Source: Branchiostoma floridae (Eukaryota; Chordata; Leptocardii; Amphioxiformes; Branchiostomatidae). Taken from it: 64,000 nucleotides of DNA. Shown here piece after piece: positions 44,407-56,700 of this stretch. The notes beneath the pieces are model-generated. The model worked only from the letters and a program-made list of their open reading frames with translations. It was not told where the DNA came from and searched no databases. The position numbers and the translations under genes were made by a program. The first letter of the stretch is position 1. Every line of letters starts with the position of its first letter. Where the stretch lies: the NCBI RefSeq assembly GCF_000003815.2, contig NC_049983.1, positions 15,624,246-15,688,245 on the forward strand. The letters run 5' to 3'.

Positions 44407-45243
44407 CTATAAACGAGAGGTGGTACTGTTCTGTAGGTTCGAGCCGTCACCACAACCCAACATCTTTCTAAACGCACGTTTGAAGTTATCATTACAGAGC
44501 GGGTAGAGAAAAGGGTTCATTGTAGAGTTGATGTACCCCAGCCACGTGGCGCCGATCAGAATATCTTCGCTGATGTCGCCGCTGTTACAAAACGCCACGA
44601 AAAGGATGGAATACGGCAGCCAACACGCAACGAAGCACCCCATCAGAATCCCGAGCTGCTTCGCCGCCTTCCGTTCAGAGTGCATTCGCGAGCGATTCTT
44701 CAAGTTCATTCGCCGAAGAAGGCTTCCGCGGGTGAGGCTTAGTCTCTTTTTCGTCGACCCTTGTTTACTGGGAGAGCCTTGCAGATCTGCGATGGATTTC
44801 CGCGGACTGAGTCTCCCGCCCGGCCAGCTCAGCTTGCTGCTCTTTCTCTCGCTCTTCAGGGCGGACCCGTCTTCGGGGATAGGCGGCATCTCGGCCGAGG
44901 AGCGCCGACTGTCTCCGGAGTCCGTCTTGTCCACGGAAAGATATTTCCCGTCATCAGGAGGTAATGTGTCTATCACAGACTGGATGGTGTTGTTTGGGGA
45001 GGACATCTTGGCCAGGACTGCCACCGGCTGCCCCCGCGGACCGTTACAAGACTTTGCAGGCGACTTCTGCTCCGGGGACGGCCCTCTGATCTTGTCGCCG
45101 ACGCAAGACCCGCGCCTGGTTCTAAGACGTTGTAGTTCTGACGTGGAGGATCTTCTGAGACCTTCGTGCATCTTGATATCGTTCTCGGTCGGCACGGACC
45201 CTCTGGAGATGTGCACGCTCAGGTTCTTGTGCCGCTTGCGGAC
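44407..45243 (-). CDS. GPCR exon 4: ICL3, TM6, TM7, C-tail
   Basis: Encodes VRKRHKNLSVHISRGSVPTE to NSTTSRL and TAG. It includes CWLPYSILF (TM6) and WLGYINSTMNPFLYPLC (TM7). Acceptor GTTTTTCAG|GTC. The 239-codon antisense frame here is a shadow. Confidence 0.92.
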   Translation of the reverse strand, partial: VRKRHKNLSVHISRGSVPTENDIKMHEGLRRSSTSELQRLRTRRGSCVGDKIRGPSPEQKSPAKSCNGPRGQPVAVLAKMSSPNNTIQSVIDTLPPDDGKYLSVDKTDSGDSRRSSAEMPPIPEDGSALKSERKSSKLSWPGGRLSPRKSIADLQGSPSKQGSTKKRLSLTRGSLLRRMNLKNRSRMHSERKAAKQLGILMGCFVACWLPYSILFVAFCNSGDISEDILIGATWLGYINSTMNPFLYPLCNDNFKRAFRKMLGCGDGSNLQNSTTSRL

Positions 45244-48200
45244 CTGAAAAACATTTTTAAATGTAAAGGTACGGTGCGTGAGTAATAATATATAAATTAA
45301 CTCAAATGGACGGATAATTTGCCTTCGTTGTGTGAGTCCATTTATGTGTCTGTATCTTCATGGTTATTCCCATATATGCTATAGTTAGTTACGGCCCCCT
45401 AAAGATAGAGAGGTAGGACAAAAGGTCAGAGTTGCAGAAGTGACAGAAAGTGGAGTTCACAGTTGGTAGAATTAGTCATTTATGAACCTTATTCAACAGC
45501 TGACAGACACAGCTCACAGAGATGTGTTTTCGCAGCCCTATGTTCTAATTTAGATACGTTTGTCAGTCTACAGTCGAGTAACAGGAAGTTATCAATCGAC
45601 ACATGTAATGTTAATCAAAAATTTTCATAATTGATGAACTAGATAAAGAAGACACACTCAAGACCTTGAGATATATTTCACGTAGTCGTCAGATTTTCGA
45701 ACTCATGTTTTGTGTTAAGATATTGCAGCGGATGAGAGTAATGATAGCAATCACTACCAGAACATTTGAAACAACAATAACAATAATAACAAGAAACAAT
45801 GATAACAAGAAAACAAACAAACTAATGAACAACAAACAGACCTTGTTGTAGATCTGCGCGTAGATGACACTCATGAGGATCATGGGGAAGTAGAAGTTGA
45901 AGAGTGACGTGATGACTTTAAAGGTGCAGTTGGCGTTGAACTCCGTGTCGCAGACGTCGCCCGGAACCTTCCGAACGCCGCCGAACTCGAAGGCGTGCCA
46001 ACCGACGATGGGGATGATCCAGAGTGCCGACACGCCCCACACCAGCGCGATGAACGCCATGGCTCGCCGCTTCGTGCGCTTGCGCATGTACTTGAGAGGA
46101 GTGGTGACGGACCAATAGCGGTCCAGGTTGAGGACGAAGAGGTTGAAGATGGAGGCTGTGGAGGCCACGTAGTCTACAGACAGCCACACCTGCAGTAACA
46201 AAGCCATTGATTAGAACAAATATTCTGTATTCATAAAACATCAAATCTTGACTCGGGTTTGAACCCAATGTGTGCACTATCCTTTTCTTTTTGTCGTGTC
46301 ATAATCTTAGATGAAGACCGTATATATTAATATTACACTGGAATATTGCGCCATTGGGAAAGGCATACCGTTTTCAATACATTGTACTCGACAATGAAAA
46401 TGAGTAGCTACCTTTGGCTAGGGACATTCCCTTCAAATTCTACTCAGCGTAAAATGTTATGACTTATGTCACACGTCCTAGTAACTTAATAAAGATGTGC
46501 ATCGCTGAATCGGCACTTTTTATCATAACAAATTTTAGTGATCTTTCTCTAACGGTTTACATGATTTCTAGTGACAAACGTAACTTAAGGTTTTAATGCT
46601 TCATACACACATACACACTTACAACGTACTTTGAGAAAAGTACTTTGTAGTTAAGACATATTATCGAATAAAAGAAGTAATTGACACTCTCTTTCTGTCT
46701 ATCTGCTCCGAAGGGAGCTAGATTTCTCTGCAGACCTAAGTCACAAATCCTCGAGGAACCATATCACCTTGAAGAAATCCCCGGATATTAGATTGGTCCG
46801 ATATCGTTCATCTCATGTAAAGCTGTGAGAGCTCAACCAGAGTGTTCTCGTCTCCAAGGCGTTTTAGTGTGGCAAACATTGTTATGACTTTCTTAATATC
46901 TGAAGATCCTAAGGATTTATCGGTTCTTTAGTCTTATAGACAGCAGATGTCCTTGAAAAAAGCTTGGGTTGTTTTGCCGGAAGCATCTGCCGGTAACTGT
47001 TGTACTGAATATTCGGGTTTAGATGAGAAAACTACGCAGAGCGTGTAAATAGCCACAAAAGAAGAAGAATTTTCCTCTCATAGGAACACGAAATGTGGTA
47101 TCTCACTGCACTTGGGGAACCGGTGCGGTACTGCGGAGTTCAAAACATCACTCAACTTATTTCAGAAATAAAGAACGAATTTTCTTACTTTTCGTGCATT
47201 TTTTTTGTCTTCTAAGTCATACATTTACGTATTACACAATTTCTAGCCTGTAGAATAGGAAAACAGCACAGTGCCACAGTGAACGAACACCACAGTGCCG
47301 CACCGGTGCCGTGAGTGTAGTGATATACGGCCTCATTGTTTTATTAGCGTTGCAGTGAATCGATGTATTTCCGGGCAGGTAGAAATATAATAACCCATAA
47401 AAAAGTTTTGAACACCTGTATATCTGAAGTATGCACACCTCGGGATCACTGAAGATGCATAATCATACTACATATAAATAGACTGTCACCGCCACGGTTG
47501 ATGCTAAATACAATGTACAAGCGGTGGACCTAGTATTCCAAATGACATCAAGCATGCTGCTTGCGTACTACGGTAGTGCTACGCATACGTGTCCTTTGCT
47601 ACTTACAAAGGCATTTGTGCGTGTCATACCGTTTACAGTGACGTAAACTGAACTGAAGTATTCATGTAGTCATCGTTTCTGGAAATTGTTGTTCCACATG
47701 TACTGTACAGTAAACGCCAAGTCGCGCACAATACATTGGCAAAGCGTAAAGCATTCGTAGACTGCATTCTAAGCATGACGTCCTTTAAAAAACGCAAGAG
47801 CATTGTAATATTTTTGCCCAATTGCACAAGAATGCTTTTACCTTTGTAAGAGCCCATCATGTGTAAACATAGTTATCACGTTTTTCGAAGAAGAAAAAAC
47901 AACTTTTTGAAATGACAAAAATGTTATAAATAGGCTGACCTGAAAGTCCACCACGCACAGTGGTACTTTTGGCTAATGGAGTATCTTTCTCTGTTTACTC
48001 AGAGTTGTTAATTAGGAGGCTGTCTTGTTGTTGTTGTTGTCAATATGTACCCAGCGGTAACAGGTAAACAACCCGGGCTTGGTAAGATACGATCTTCACT
48101 GAGCTACGCGTACAGCTGGAGACCGAACATTTGTTTACACGGGTACAATCTACTTAAAATCAACTGCTAGACAACATAGGACAGGTTCTTACAGTAGGTT

Positions 48201-51200
48201 TTCATAACAGCTGTAGATCAAGACCTCTGACCTCAGACGGTATCGGACTCGAATGGTTAACTTAAAGGATCATCGTTCCTGAATCATGACTTTGATATGA
48301 TGACTTGGTTCTGTTTATATATATAGTTTTGCCTTGTTACGTTGTATAATGTATCATTGTGTATGATTTCAATCTCTGTATCTACGTTTGATATTTGTTA
48401 CGTTATCTGTGTACTGTGTTTTCTGTACGCCTTTTGAAATCAGCATCCCTTGCTTGCCGTAGGGGCCACCCAAAAGTTTTTACGATTGAATGAACAAATA
48501 AATAAAGATCACCTAGGCCTTGCCAATAGTAATCTCCAAGCAGATACAAGGTACCTTCGTTGTCACGGATCTATGACTAGGTCTAATATAATACGTTTTA
48601 AATGTCATAAAATATAGTTATTGAAATATTTAGCTTTCGGTTTTCCAATGAAATTTTCTGGTTTCCCCGTCGTGACTTTCTTTTCTGGTTATAAAGAGCT
48701 TCTCTGACCTACTTTATTGTGTTTTTGTCATATTACGACTTTTTACGATTGTTTTATCTCTAAAATGTTTGTAGTAATATTCGACTTGAAAAAAATGTTC
48801 AAAGCATATTTCTGCAGGAGTGAAAAGTAGGACAATTGAGTTCTCGTTTTCTATCAGTCAACATTCCGGGTCCCTTAAATCTGTCGTAATCTCCTTAAGT
48901 GTACTGGCCTTCTTGGAGAAATCTTACCGCCCTTATAAGTCGTGCACCAGCCGAGCGGCGAAGATCAACACCACGGATGTTTTGACCGTAACTGGCTTGT
49001 TTTTGACCTCGCAGAATGTCATGGTTGTAGTAATGGAAAGCCATGTTCTTTCGAGAACTGAAAGGACGTGTCTGTGCTAGATACAGTGCGAAAAATTTTC
49101 TTTGGCAAGCTCTTTGGGATTTTTGAACATTTATTTGATTTTGATAGTCTCAAACGATGCCAAACAAATGTTAATTTTATGTGGTAGTGTTTCCTGTCCT
49201 TTTAACGTCAGCTGTAAAATTATAATGGCCACATATGTTTATATTACATTAACAAAACGCCTTTAGTTTCAGGTATCACTTTCCGTTTTATTTTTTTCGG
49301 TAGGGGGGGGGGGGGGTGACTCACGCTCACTGTATATATATTTGTAAGTATTTATTTATTATAGTCTTGCGTATTATATTATTTTTAATTCTTGTATAAG
49401 TGGCGGCGCTAAAATAAGTTGGGTGTAACTTGAGTCTGCCGTCACTTTGTCCTTGTCCCTTTATTTGAATTATTATATGTATATTTCAATAATGAAAAGA
49501 AAAAAGGCGCTAAAACGATCCGAACAATGCAGTTAATGGCGCGACCACTTTCACCATACGTCGTCGTGCGATTTTTCTGTCGTAGAATGTTACAACAAGG
49601 CAACTTAATTTGAGACAACACACATACGACTAATTTTTATCCCGAGAATGTTTTTTTTTTCATCGTCAGGCAATCGTTCGACAAAAGTGACCTAGCCCTT
49701 ATAAAGACGATTGAGAGGCCTCCAACTGAAACGATTTTAGATTACGCTTCATTCAAGTCGCTACATATTTGTCTGGAGTATAGTAGAGCAAGAGACCTGA
49801 ACAGCACCTGCCACATTTCCCAGGAAGCGGCCGTTTTGAGTGTAAAGCTTAAGTGGTCCGCAACGGTCGTACGACGCAAACGCACAACGCAGTGAAAATA
49901 GAACGTCTTACAAGGATTTGCCATACTTGTCCAATTGTCATTTATACGAAAATGACTTTGTAGCTAATAATAAAGGGTTAATGCCCCGCCACGAGGTGCA
50001 TTAACCCTTGGTGGTTTATTCGCTGGTTTATTCGGTGGTTATCACACCTGACCAGGGATTATCTCACCATATACACCGAGGAAAAGGCGGGGCATTAACG
50101 TTATTATCATATAGCCTATCCAACTGACACATACAGTCTATCCAACTGACACAGGGCGTTTTCTGTGTGTTTACTGTAACAACCTGCGGATGACCGCGGG
50201 TGACCCCCGATAAAGTGCCCGTTCTGTTCGATCACATCAGATCGAACAAGATTCGTGTTCTAATACCCCGAAGAGAAGTCTGGAAATTTTTGGTTTTGTT
50301 CAGTGGGGGTGTTGAAAATCATGTTTAATCTTTTTCTGTTTAAGAATCATTTATATCTTTTTAATTGTGTTGTATTTTAACATAAATTGTTCGAAATAAA
50401 GTACAATACGCTGTTTAATAGATCATAATTGATAAATACATAACACTAGTATTAGCGTCATATCCCCTCTATAATGGTGCGGTCCAAAAAGTGTGCGGTT
50501 ATTCTAATAACCGCACACTTTTGATGTTACGGTCTGATAAACCATAGGAAATGGGGGCCTATGATTGGCCAACTCCATCTGGCTTTATGATAATCCTATA
50601 TAAACCTCAATAACTATTAATGCACGTAATATTTGAGGGCAATAAGATATGAATTTAGACGAATAACGCTCTTATAGGAGAAGCGAACATCAAAGTAAAG
50701 GAAGGTGGCAGCTGTGATATATTGACTAAAAGGGACAAGACAGATATTGATTGAGAGAAATGCCGACACACTCTAGCTTCCTGTCCAAAATCGATGTCTT
50801 CTATTCTAGGAGTGACACATGGACATATAAGAAAGGAACATCTTGTTAAAGAGGTGTCAAACAGCAGTGAAATATAGCGAGTCTAAATTTGAAGGGACAT
50901 TTTCACGGCCGTTGTCACAGTCATTTTGCCCCTTATCCCCTAGTCTAGTGGGCCTCGAAATCACTGTGAGAATTGCTGCGCGACTTTCAGTGATAGGCCG
51001 ATGTTCACTAGTCTCTATCAGACTGACTACGTTGGCTATTATAGGGGGAATAATTTGCCAGGCGTGTTTTGCTACCAGAGGAGTTGGTCTGCCGGAGGGG
51101 AAACATGAATGTAACCCTACTCCCCTGGCCAATTTCCCGAATTCTACGATGCCAGCACCCCCGTAGCCGAGGGCCTGTTGGAAGCTAGATGTTCACCAAT

Positions 51201-53483
51201 ATGATAGAGTCGACTTTCAGGAGATCAATACACTGGAATCTCTGGTTATTTTGAAATTCAGCGACCCAAATCAAGAGATTCAGGCAATAAAAAAACGGAC
51301 CGAAACTGAAGTTTTGACAATATGTCACGCGGCCTAAAGTTCAAGTGTGAGCCGCTTTAGAGAGAACATGGCATTTAGAGCGATAAACAAATTCTTCAAG
51401 TCAAATATACCTAAACCTAAGATGTATAATACAGTATATAACACATTTTGATGGATAAAAATGCTTTATCATTGTTTTCAAATGAAAAACGTTTTCAAGC
51501 AGTTGCAAACTTTCCTGCACATGATATCCTTAATCAAAGCAAAATGGCGTTTCAATTCTAAAATGCCACGTCAAGTGTTATTCTATCACAGACATGCATA
51601 TCCAAGTGCGTCTGAGCCACTAGCATCAATTTCTACAATGAAAAGATCGAACAACACAATGTTTTGCTTGTCATCGAATGATATAGTAATGCATGCTTAA
51701 GTGAAAAGGACACAAAATCTACAAAAGAAAAACACAGTCATTGACAGGCTAACTTTTAATTCCATAAGCTGACTATGAAGTACTTAAAGTATGTCAGTAA
51801 TTTATGAACTGTCACATAGAGACAATACAGATTTATACAGGTACTGTACGTGTGTATGTGTGGCAGTCTGTTGTTTGCTGTCAGCACTCACTCTAAGCTA
51901 TTAGTCCCGGGGCGTCAGGCTTTCGAGTATCTCTAGTGAAAGGTTAGCGGACGGCAAGCAAACACTGTCAGATGGTTGTTGAAAGATGGACCAGAGCGCA
52001 CTGTAGATCAGCTTATCTTAGTAAGAACTTAATTTCACGTTAGGATTGGATGTTTTTCCAGGCTTTTAAATTAAGATCGCGCTTGAAACAAAAAAATCGT
52101 TGGTACGGTACTACGGTTGTACCACAACGGTAAACGCCTGTTGAATAAGAAAAAAATAAAACCACCAAGAGAATTTTGAGATTTTCAAGACCCGGTGTCC
52201 CGACCTTTCGCTTGAGACGTTTGTACCCTGTTTATCAGCAGGTCCGTGAGTGAGTGTAGTAACCATAGATCAACTTACTGTTTATGTGTATCGCCATTTA
52301 TCTGTGGTTACGAGAAAACCCAACTGTCACTTTTATTAGTTTCAGATGTAGGCAGAATTCGACGTCTTTTACGTTTCGCTTGGTTGACGGCTTGCAAAAA
52401 GCTACAATGTACTGCAGCAAATGGATACATAGATTCCGCAATCGGTCAGTCGTTGAGAATTTGCTGTATTTTGTAAACTTGTACTGTTTTGTATGGCAGA
52501 ACTTTACAAGAACGTTAAGACTGCTTTGTTGCTGTAAGATCACTCAAGTTTTTCTGTTATCTGTACACTCATTTCTTTAACGTGATCCTTATCTAACGTG
52601 AGAACAAACTGCAAACTAAATATTGCTGTCCCGCAGTGGTAGCTATTAATACGACCGAGTAAACCTCGGAAAAAGGAAATTAGAATATTTAGAAAAAAGA
52701 CCCAAGTAGAGAATCCACAAATCATTCTTATAAGAGCATGCAAGGCTGTTGATCAAACTTAGCACCCAGTCTTCTTACACAGCTTGTAAAACTACTACGT
52801 TACATAAAAATCCCCTTTACCAGCCATACGATTGAAGGGCAGCCTGTACTCGACATAATAAATCAAGCGATGAGCAACCACCTGGTTACCCACCTGTAGT
52901 ATACACAGACTAATGCGTGTGGCTAGTACCAATATTGTTGTTTCTCTTACTCTCCAAGCAGAGGTTAGGCTCCCGCTCCGTTAGGCCACGATGCATAAAA
53001 AACAGTATAAAATAAAAAGCCCGATAAAAATGCCTTAAAAACGTCATAAAACAAAAACAAATGGAGCCAAACGTCTGCTTGGAGAGTAGTGTTTCTATCA
53101 TTGATACGGATAATAGGCACTGAAAAGCCCGTACCTGGCAGACCGGTAGCCCCAGGACCCACTGGTGAGCGACGATGTTGACGGTACTGAGCGGCATGAC
53201 GACCGTCCCGACAGCCAGGTCAGATACGGCCAGGCTCACGATGAAGAAATTACTGATGATGAAGCACAAGGCATAAGTTAAAACAGAATCTTGAGTAATT
53301 CTGATATATCTTACAATGGGATCATTACGCGTTTAGCTATATTGCTTTTCATTCACCCAAACACAGACACGCAGTCACATAGACACACGGATATACACTT
53401 ACGCACAGCATAGACAAACACATACATGCACATGGCGTTCCCTACACTGGTCAGCAGGCACAGCTAGCCCAGGGCGGGCACGC

Positions 53484-53560
<77 letters not shown>

Positions 53561-53696
53561 AACACCTTAGCTGACTGTCTGCAGGTCCCTGTTGGTGCGC
53601 ACGGCGTGTAGCACCCGATCGCGTTCCCCACACTGGTCAGCAGGCCCAGCGAGCCCAGCACGGGCACGCACAGGCAGACAGACAGACAGACAGACA

Positions 53697-53734
<38 letters not shown>

Positions 53735-53860
53735 AACATACACCTTACCTGACTGTCTGCAGGTCCCTGTTGGTGCGCACGGCGTGTAGCACCCGATCGT
53801 GTTCCCCACACTGGTCAGCAGGCCCAGCGAGCCCAGCACGGGCACGCACAGGCAGACAGA

Positions 53861-53943
<83 letters not shown>

Positions 53944-54200
53944 ACAAACAAACATACACCTTACCTGACTGTCTGCAGGTCCCTGTTGGTGCGCACGGCG
54001 TGTAGCACCATGGCGTTCCCCACGCTGGTCAGTAGGCACAGCGAGCCAAGCACGATCCCCAGCGCCACGTCCGTCCACACCGACCCTCCGTCCACGGGCC
54101 CGACCGCCGTCACATTCCCACCGAACGAGCCGTTGCCGTCGTACGCCGTCGTCGGGAGGAAATCCGTCGCGAAGTCCGCTATCGTGGTGTTCCACGACAT
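44407..54200 (-). CDS. Histamine H1 receptor-like class A GPCR, 4 coding exons, 512 aa
   Basis: Seven-transmembrane amine receptor. Exons in transcript order: 53965-54200, 53135-53252, 45842-46189, 44407-45243. They sum to 1539 nt, with frame-keeping GT/AG junctions. The N-tail has glycosylation sequons (N4, N23, N29). Class A anchors are present: N62 (TM1), D90 (TM2), C117 and C198 (disulfide pair), DRY 141-143, CWLP 441-444, and NPFLY 477-481. H1-type ligand residues are D124 (3.32) and T129 in DYVAST, K209 and N216 in the FKVITSLFNFYFP segment of TM5, W442, Y445 and F449. The position equal to human H1 F432 is S446. ICL3 is long, serine-rich and basic (about 235-423), and ERKAAKQLG precedes TM6 as in human H1. 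The closest match by eye is HRH1, with muscarinic receptors next. A CTTACAG|GTGAGG just upstream of the ATG suggests a 5' noncoding exon. Confidence 0.88.
45842..46189 (-). CDS. GPCR exon 3: TM3 to TM5
   Basis: Encodes VWLSVDYVASTASIFNLFVL to IYAQIYNK, including DRY and the TM5 lysine and asparagine. Phase 0 at both ends. Acceptor TTACTGCAG|GTG; donor AAG|GTCTGT. Confidence 0.93.
47104..47322. mobile_element. MITE, CACTGCACTTGGGGCACCG family, second copy
   Basis: CACTGCACTTGGGGAACCGG faces CACCGGTGCCGTGAGTGTAGTG; more decayed than 39621-39843. Confidence 0.8.
48530..48547. repeat. Solo terminus of the TAATCTCCAAGCAGATC family
   Basis: TAATCTCCAAGCAGATAC with no matching right end nearby. 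Confidence 0.6.
49978..50100. mobile_element. Short inverted-repeat element with GTTAATGCCCCGCC ends
   Basis: GTTAATGCCCCGCC at the left and GGCGGGGCATTAAC at the right are perfect complements, 123 bp end to end. Confidence 0.8.
50225..50248. repeat. 9-bp hairpin
   Basis: TGTTCGATC and GATCGAACA face each other across ACATCA. Confidence 0.55.
50487..50522. repeat. Perfect 17-bp hairpin with 2-nt loop
   Basis: AAAAGTGTGCGGTTATT and AATAACCGCACACTTTT are exact complements separated by CT, in AT-rich intron 2 of the GPCR gene. Confidence 0.9.
52948..53088. mobile_element. MITE with TACTCTCCAAGCAGA ends, 9-bp target duplication
   Basis: TACTCTCCAAGCAGAGGTT faces AACGTCTGCTTGGAGAGTA. Flanks TGTTTCTCT and TGTTTCTAT match at 8 of 9. 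The end sequence is shared with the TAATCTCCAAGCAGATC family but the interior is not. It lies 46 nt downstream of the exon 2 donor. Confidence 0.82.
53135..53252 (-). CDS. GPCR exon 2: TM2 and ECL1
   Basis: Encodes SNFFIVSLAVSDLAVGTVVM to LGLPVCQ. It holds D90 and C117. Acceptor CATCATCAG|TAA; donor CAG|GTACGG. Confidence 0.92.
53432..53480 (-). pseudogene. Truncated copy of GPCR exon 1 end
   Basis: Matches exon 1 around CATGGCGTTCCC.ACRCTGGTC and then 'AGCAGGCACAGC', fading into a CAGA run. It lacks the donor part. Unlike the next two copies, it keeps the CATGG spacing of the true exon. Confidence 0.75.
53571..53668 (-). pseudogene. Frameshifted copy of GPCR exon 1 end, donor lost
   Basis: Matches the last ~88 nt of exon 1 but has ACCCGATCG where the true exon has ACCATGG (a 2-nt gain, hence a frameshift). 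The donor reads CAG|CTAAGG instead of CAG|GTAAGG. Confidence 0.88.
53749..53846 (-). pseudogene. Frameshifted copy of GPCR exon 1 end, donor intact
   Basis: Shares the 2-nt gain with the previous copy (ACCCGATCG) but keeps CAG|GTAAGG. Homology to the true exon stops at a CAGA/CA repeat. If spliced into mRNA, it would shift the frame. Confidence 0.88.
53965..54200 (-). CDS. GPCR exon 1: N-tail and TM1
   Basis: Encodes MSWNTTIADFATDFLPTTAY through TM1 (ALGIVLGSLCLLTSVGNAMV) to NRDLQTV. Donor CAG|GTAAGG. The start is the first ATG after an upstream acceptor-like CTTACAG. Confidence 0.9.
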
Positions 54201-55016
54201 GTTCTTGGAAGGAAGCCCTCACCTGTAAGGGCGGGAGGTTGGACGGTACAGATCAGCCCAGCCCTTGTAACGTTCCCGGCTTTACTAGGCGTGAACTGGT
54301 CGATAACGATCACACAGACCGCACTTGCTCGTGTGAATACCGTCCCTCACCAACACACTAACACCACAGGCTGTATATTTTCTCCCCTGACTGCATCTGA
54401 CACAGATAAACTACACTCGTCCCTGCACTTAAGAGTAGTCACCCTTTAATGGACCCTTAAGGACGTCTCCCCGGTGCAGCCATGCGAAGTATGTCAAAAC
54501 ATCAAACTTAATTACCCTCGACTCCGCCGCGAGAATCATACAGTCTGGCAAAGAATTCAGGAATCCCGGTGCAACGCATGTAAAACGCTACATAGCGTGC
54601 GTTTCCCTGTAAAAAATCTCTTCTATTCAGCAAGACGTACAAATACGGAACCGGTTTGTCAGTGCGAGACGGCTACTAGGAAGTCAGGTTGTCAGGAGTT
54701 ACGTAATCAGAGTGAGTGCCAAGCGAGCGCGGGTCTACCAGTTAATCTGTACAACCATATGTCACCTTGTGTTGGCTAGGTGCCGCGGGCGGGCAGTAGG
54801 GTCATCTCCCAGTAGTATACACGTGTGGCTTCGGTTTTCTTTTGCAGTGTGTCGAGCTGGATAGGAACTACAGAGAGCTATAGGCATATAAAGCCTCACA
54901 AAGCCTCGCAAAATCAGTTCAGTCACACATCTACGTGAAGAGTATTTTCGATGTACTGGAGTGTTTCTATGTTTGTGTCATGTGCGTCGAAATGTGAGTG
55001 CATACGTCGTATGCGC

Positions 55017-55043
55017 GCGTGTGTGAGTGTGTGTGTGTATGCA

Positions 55044-55075
<32 letters not shown>

Positions 55076-55230
55076 CGTATGTGTGTGTGTGTGCGTTTGT
55101 GCGTATGTATGTATGTGTGCGTTTGTGCGTGAATGTATGTGAATGTGAGTGTTTATGTGCGTGAGTCTGTGCGCATGTGTGTTCGACGCACCTGCGAGCC
55201 TGTGTGTGTGTGTGCGTGTGTGTGAATGTG
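55017..55230. repeat. GT-rich microsatellite block
   Basis: Interrupted GT, GTAT and GTGAAT runs. The long TH-rich antisense frames across it are artefacts. Confidence 0.92.
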
Positions 55231-56539
55231 AGTGTATTATTTTGCGTGCTTGTGTGCAAATGCAGGTATGTATGTGTTTGTTATCTCCGATATACACAGC
55301 GTTGAAACCATCCCCAGTGGTTCTGTCTCTCTTCATATATACGCATCGAAGGACATCGGAAATGCTATAGCAGACAAACGTGCCTGTATTCTACTGGGAG
55401 AGGGCAAGGTTATGTGACTCATGGAAAGTTTTTATCTTCCGCGAAACCCGGATATTAGCCTCTCAGAATGTATGACGCAAGGCGACAAAAGCGATTGTTT
55501 CGAAGAAAAGGCTGGTCTCGTTTGTCCCAAGTCACGACCGGGACTTAGACGGGTGACAGGTTTTTGTCCGCTCGATATTAACGCTTTGTTATTTCAAGAC
55601 GGACCTGGGAAAGGTCATAGGTGGCGGGTGTTTTCGTTGGTAGACATTTATGAGAAAAAAGGACAGACAAATGACAGACGAAAGGTACACCGCCATCCAA
55701 TTAATGAGGTATACTCGCACTCACAATGTGAAAGCACGGAACAGAAAAAATAACTTTCTTTCACAAGCAAAACCCCAACCATTCTGGTCCGTACCTTTGG
55801 GTAAGGGTGACCTCGATGTCACGTTTTATCGATCATCCGCTATTTAAGGCGTACAAATGGTATACCCCCACAAAGGACGAAAAAAGCAAAGAAAACATGA
55901 ATGCATTTTTCGCTAGTGGAACAAAACCTACAAAAAAAGGTAACTTCAAACTCCAGCTCAATCGTTTTCCGACACGTAAAGTTCATATGACCCACTCAAA
56001 TTACCGCTCTCATGTTTATAGCTCATCACATAGAGAGAATACTAGAAGACACTTGTCAAGGACATGTCAATAACGGTAAAAAAAGCCAACGACTTGTACA
56101 CTTAAACTATAACCCATTGGCAACTTGAAATGCAAATGAAGGACATCAACATGTCGGTTAGCATCGACCTGCTTCCTTCACATGAAAAGTATTAAGCTCT
56201 CTGTTGCTTACTTGTTTATATCGACTGCAGGTTGACTCCTAGCATCCTGATTCACCACAGTTTTCTATAAGTCACTATGATCCAAACAGGTCTATGGCAT
56301 TTCCGGGTAGCATCATTAGACCTTTGTAAGACCAATTAGTCGCCAGGCCCTCGCTACAAGTAAATACTAGACTATTGACTCACGGGAGACCTTACTACAG
56401 CCATGTATACAGACTGGCGCTCTGTGTGCGGAGATCGATACACAGTCAACGATGTTATCAGCTTAGAACAGCGCAAGTTGGAAAAGGTCACTGTCTACAA
56501 CTATAATTGAAGAAATGGACATAGATTTATCAATTTTAT

Positions 56540-56700
56540 CTGTATCTGTATCTATATAGCTGGTATAACCGCCCTTCGGCGTAACACCAGCTTCGCAGGC
56601 ACGCGGCGCGGCAGCAGCTGGTTGTATTACACCGAAGGACCCGCCACACCTAACTTTTGCACGTTTATCTACAAGCGTTCTTTAAAACTATCCAGAGAAG
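56540..56700. repeat. Interspersed repeat shared with 29580-29790
   Basis: Contains ACCAGCTTCGCAGGCACGCG and the same ordered landmarks as the copy in METAP2 intron 4. Confidence 0.6.

Larger units (their letters stand above)
46190..53134 (-). other. GPCR intron 2, 6.9 kb
   Basis: No exon is recognised inside. Contents: a MITE (47104-47322), a solo MITE terminus (48530-48547), a 14-nt G run (49303-49316), a palindromic element (49978-50100), two hairpins (50225-50248, 50487-50522) and a MITE (52948-53088). Confidence 0.6.
53481..53949. repeat. CAGA and CA microsatellites between exon copies
   Basis: CAGA runs at ~53484-53516 and 53676-53699. CA runs at ~53519-53556, 53698-53730 and 53862-53949. 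They separate the four exon 1 copies. Confidence 0.95.

Noticed and set aside
44528-45247. 239-codon plus-strand frame opposite GPCR exon 4
   Set aside because: Antisense shadow; the minus strand carries clear TM6, TM7 and NPxxY motifs.
53464-53959. Several VC-rich minus-strand frames over the GPCR exon copies
   Set aside because: Microsatellite translation joined to frameshifted exon fragments; not independent genes.
54474-54779. Cysteine-containing 101-codon plus-strand frame
   Set aside because: No ATG start, no signal peptide and no domain; probably part of the GPCR 5' flank.
54889-54925. TATAAA on the plus strand with a possible initiator downstream
   Set aside because: No plus-strand gene follows, so it is not supported as a promoter.
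54923-55336. His/Thr-rich 137-codon minus-strand frame
   Set aside because: Translation of a GT-rich microsatellite block.
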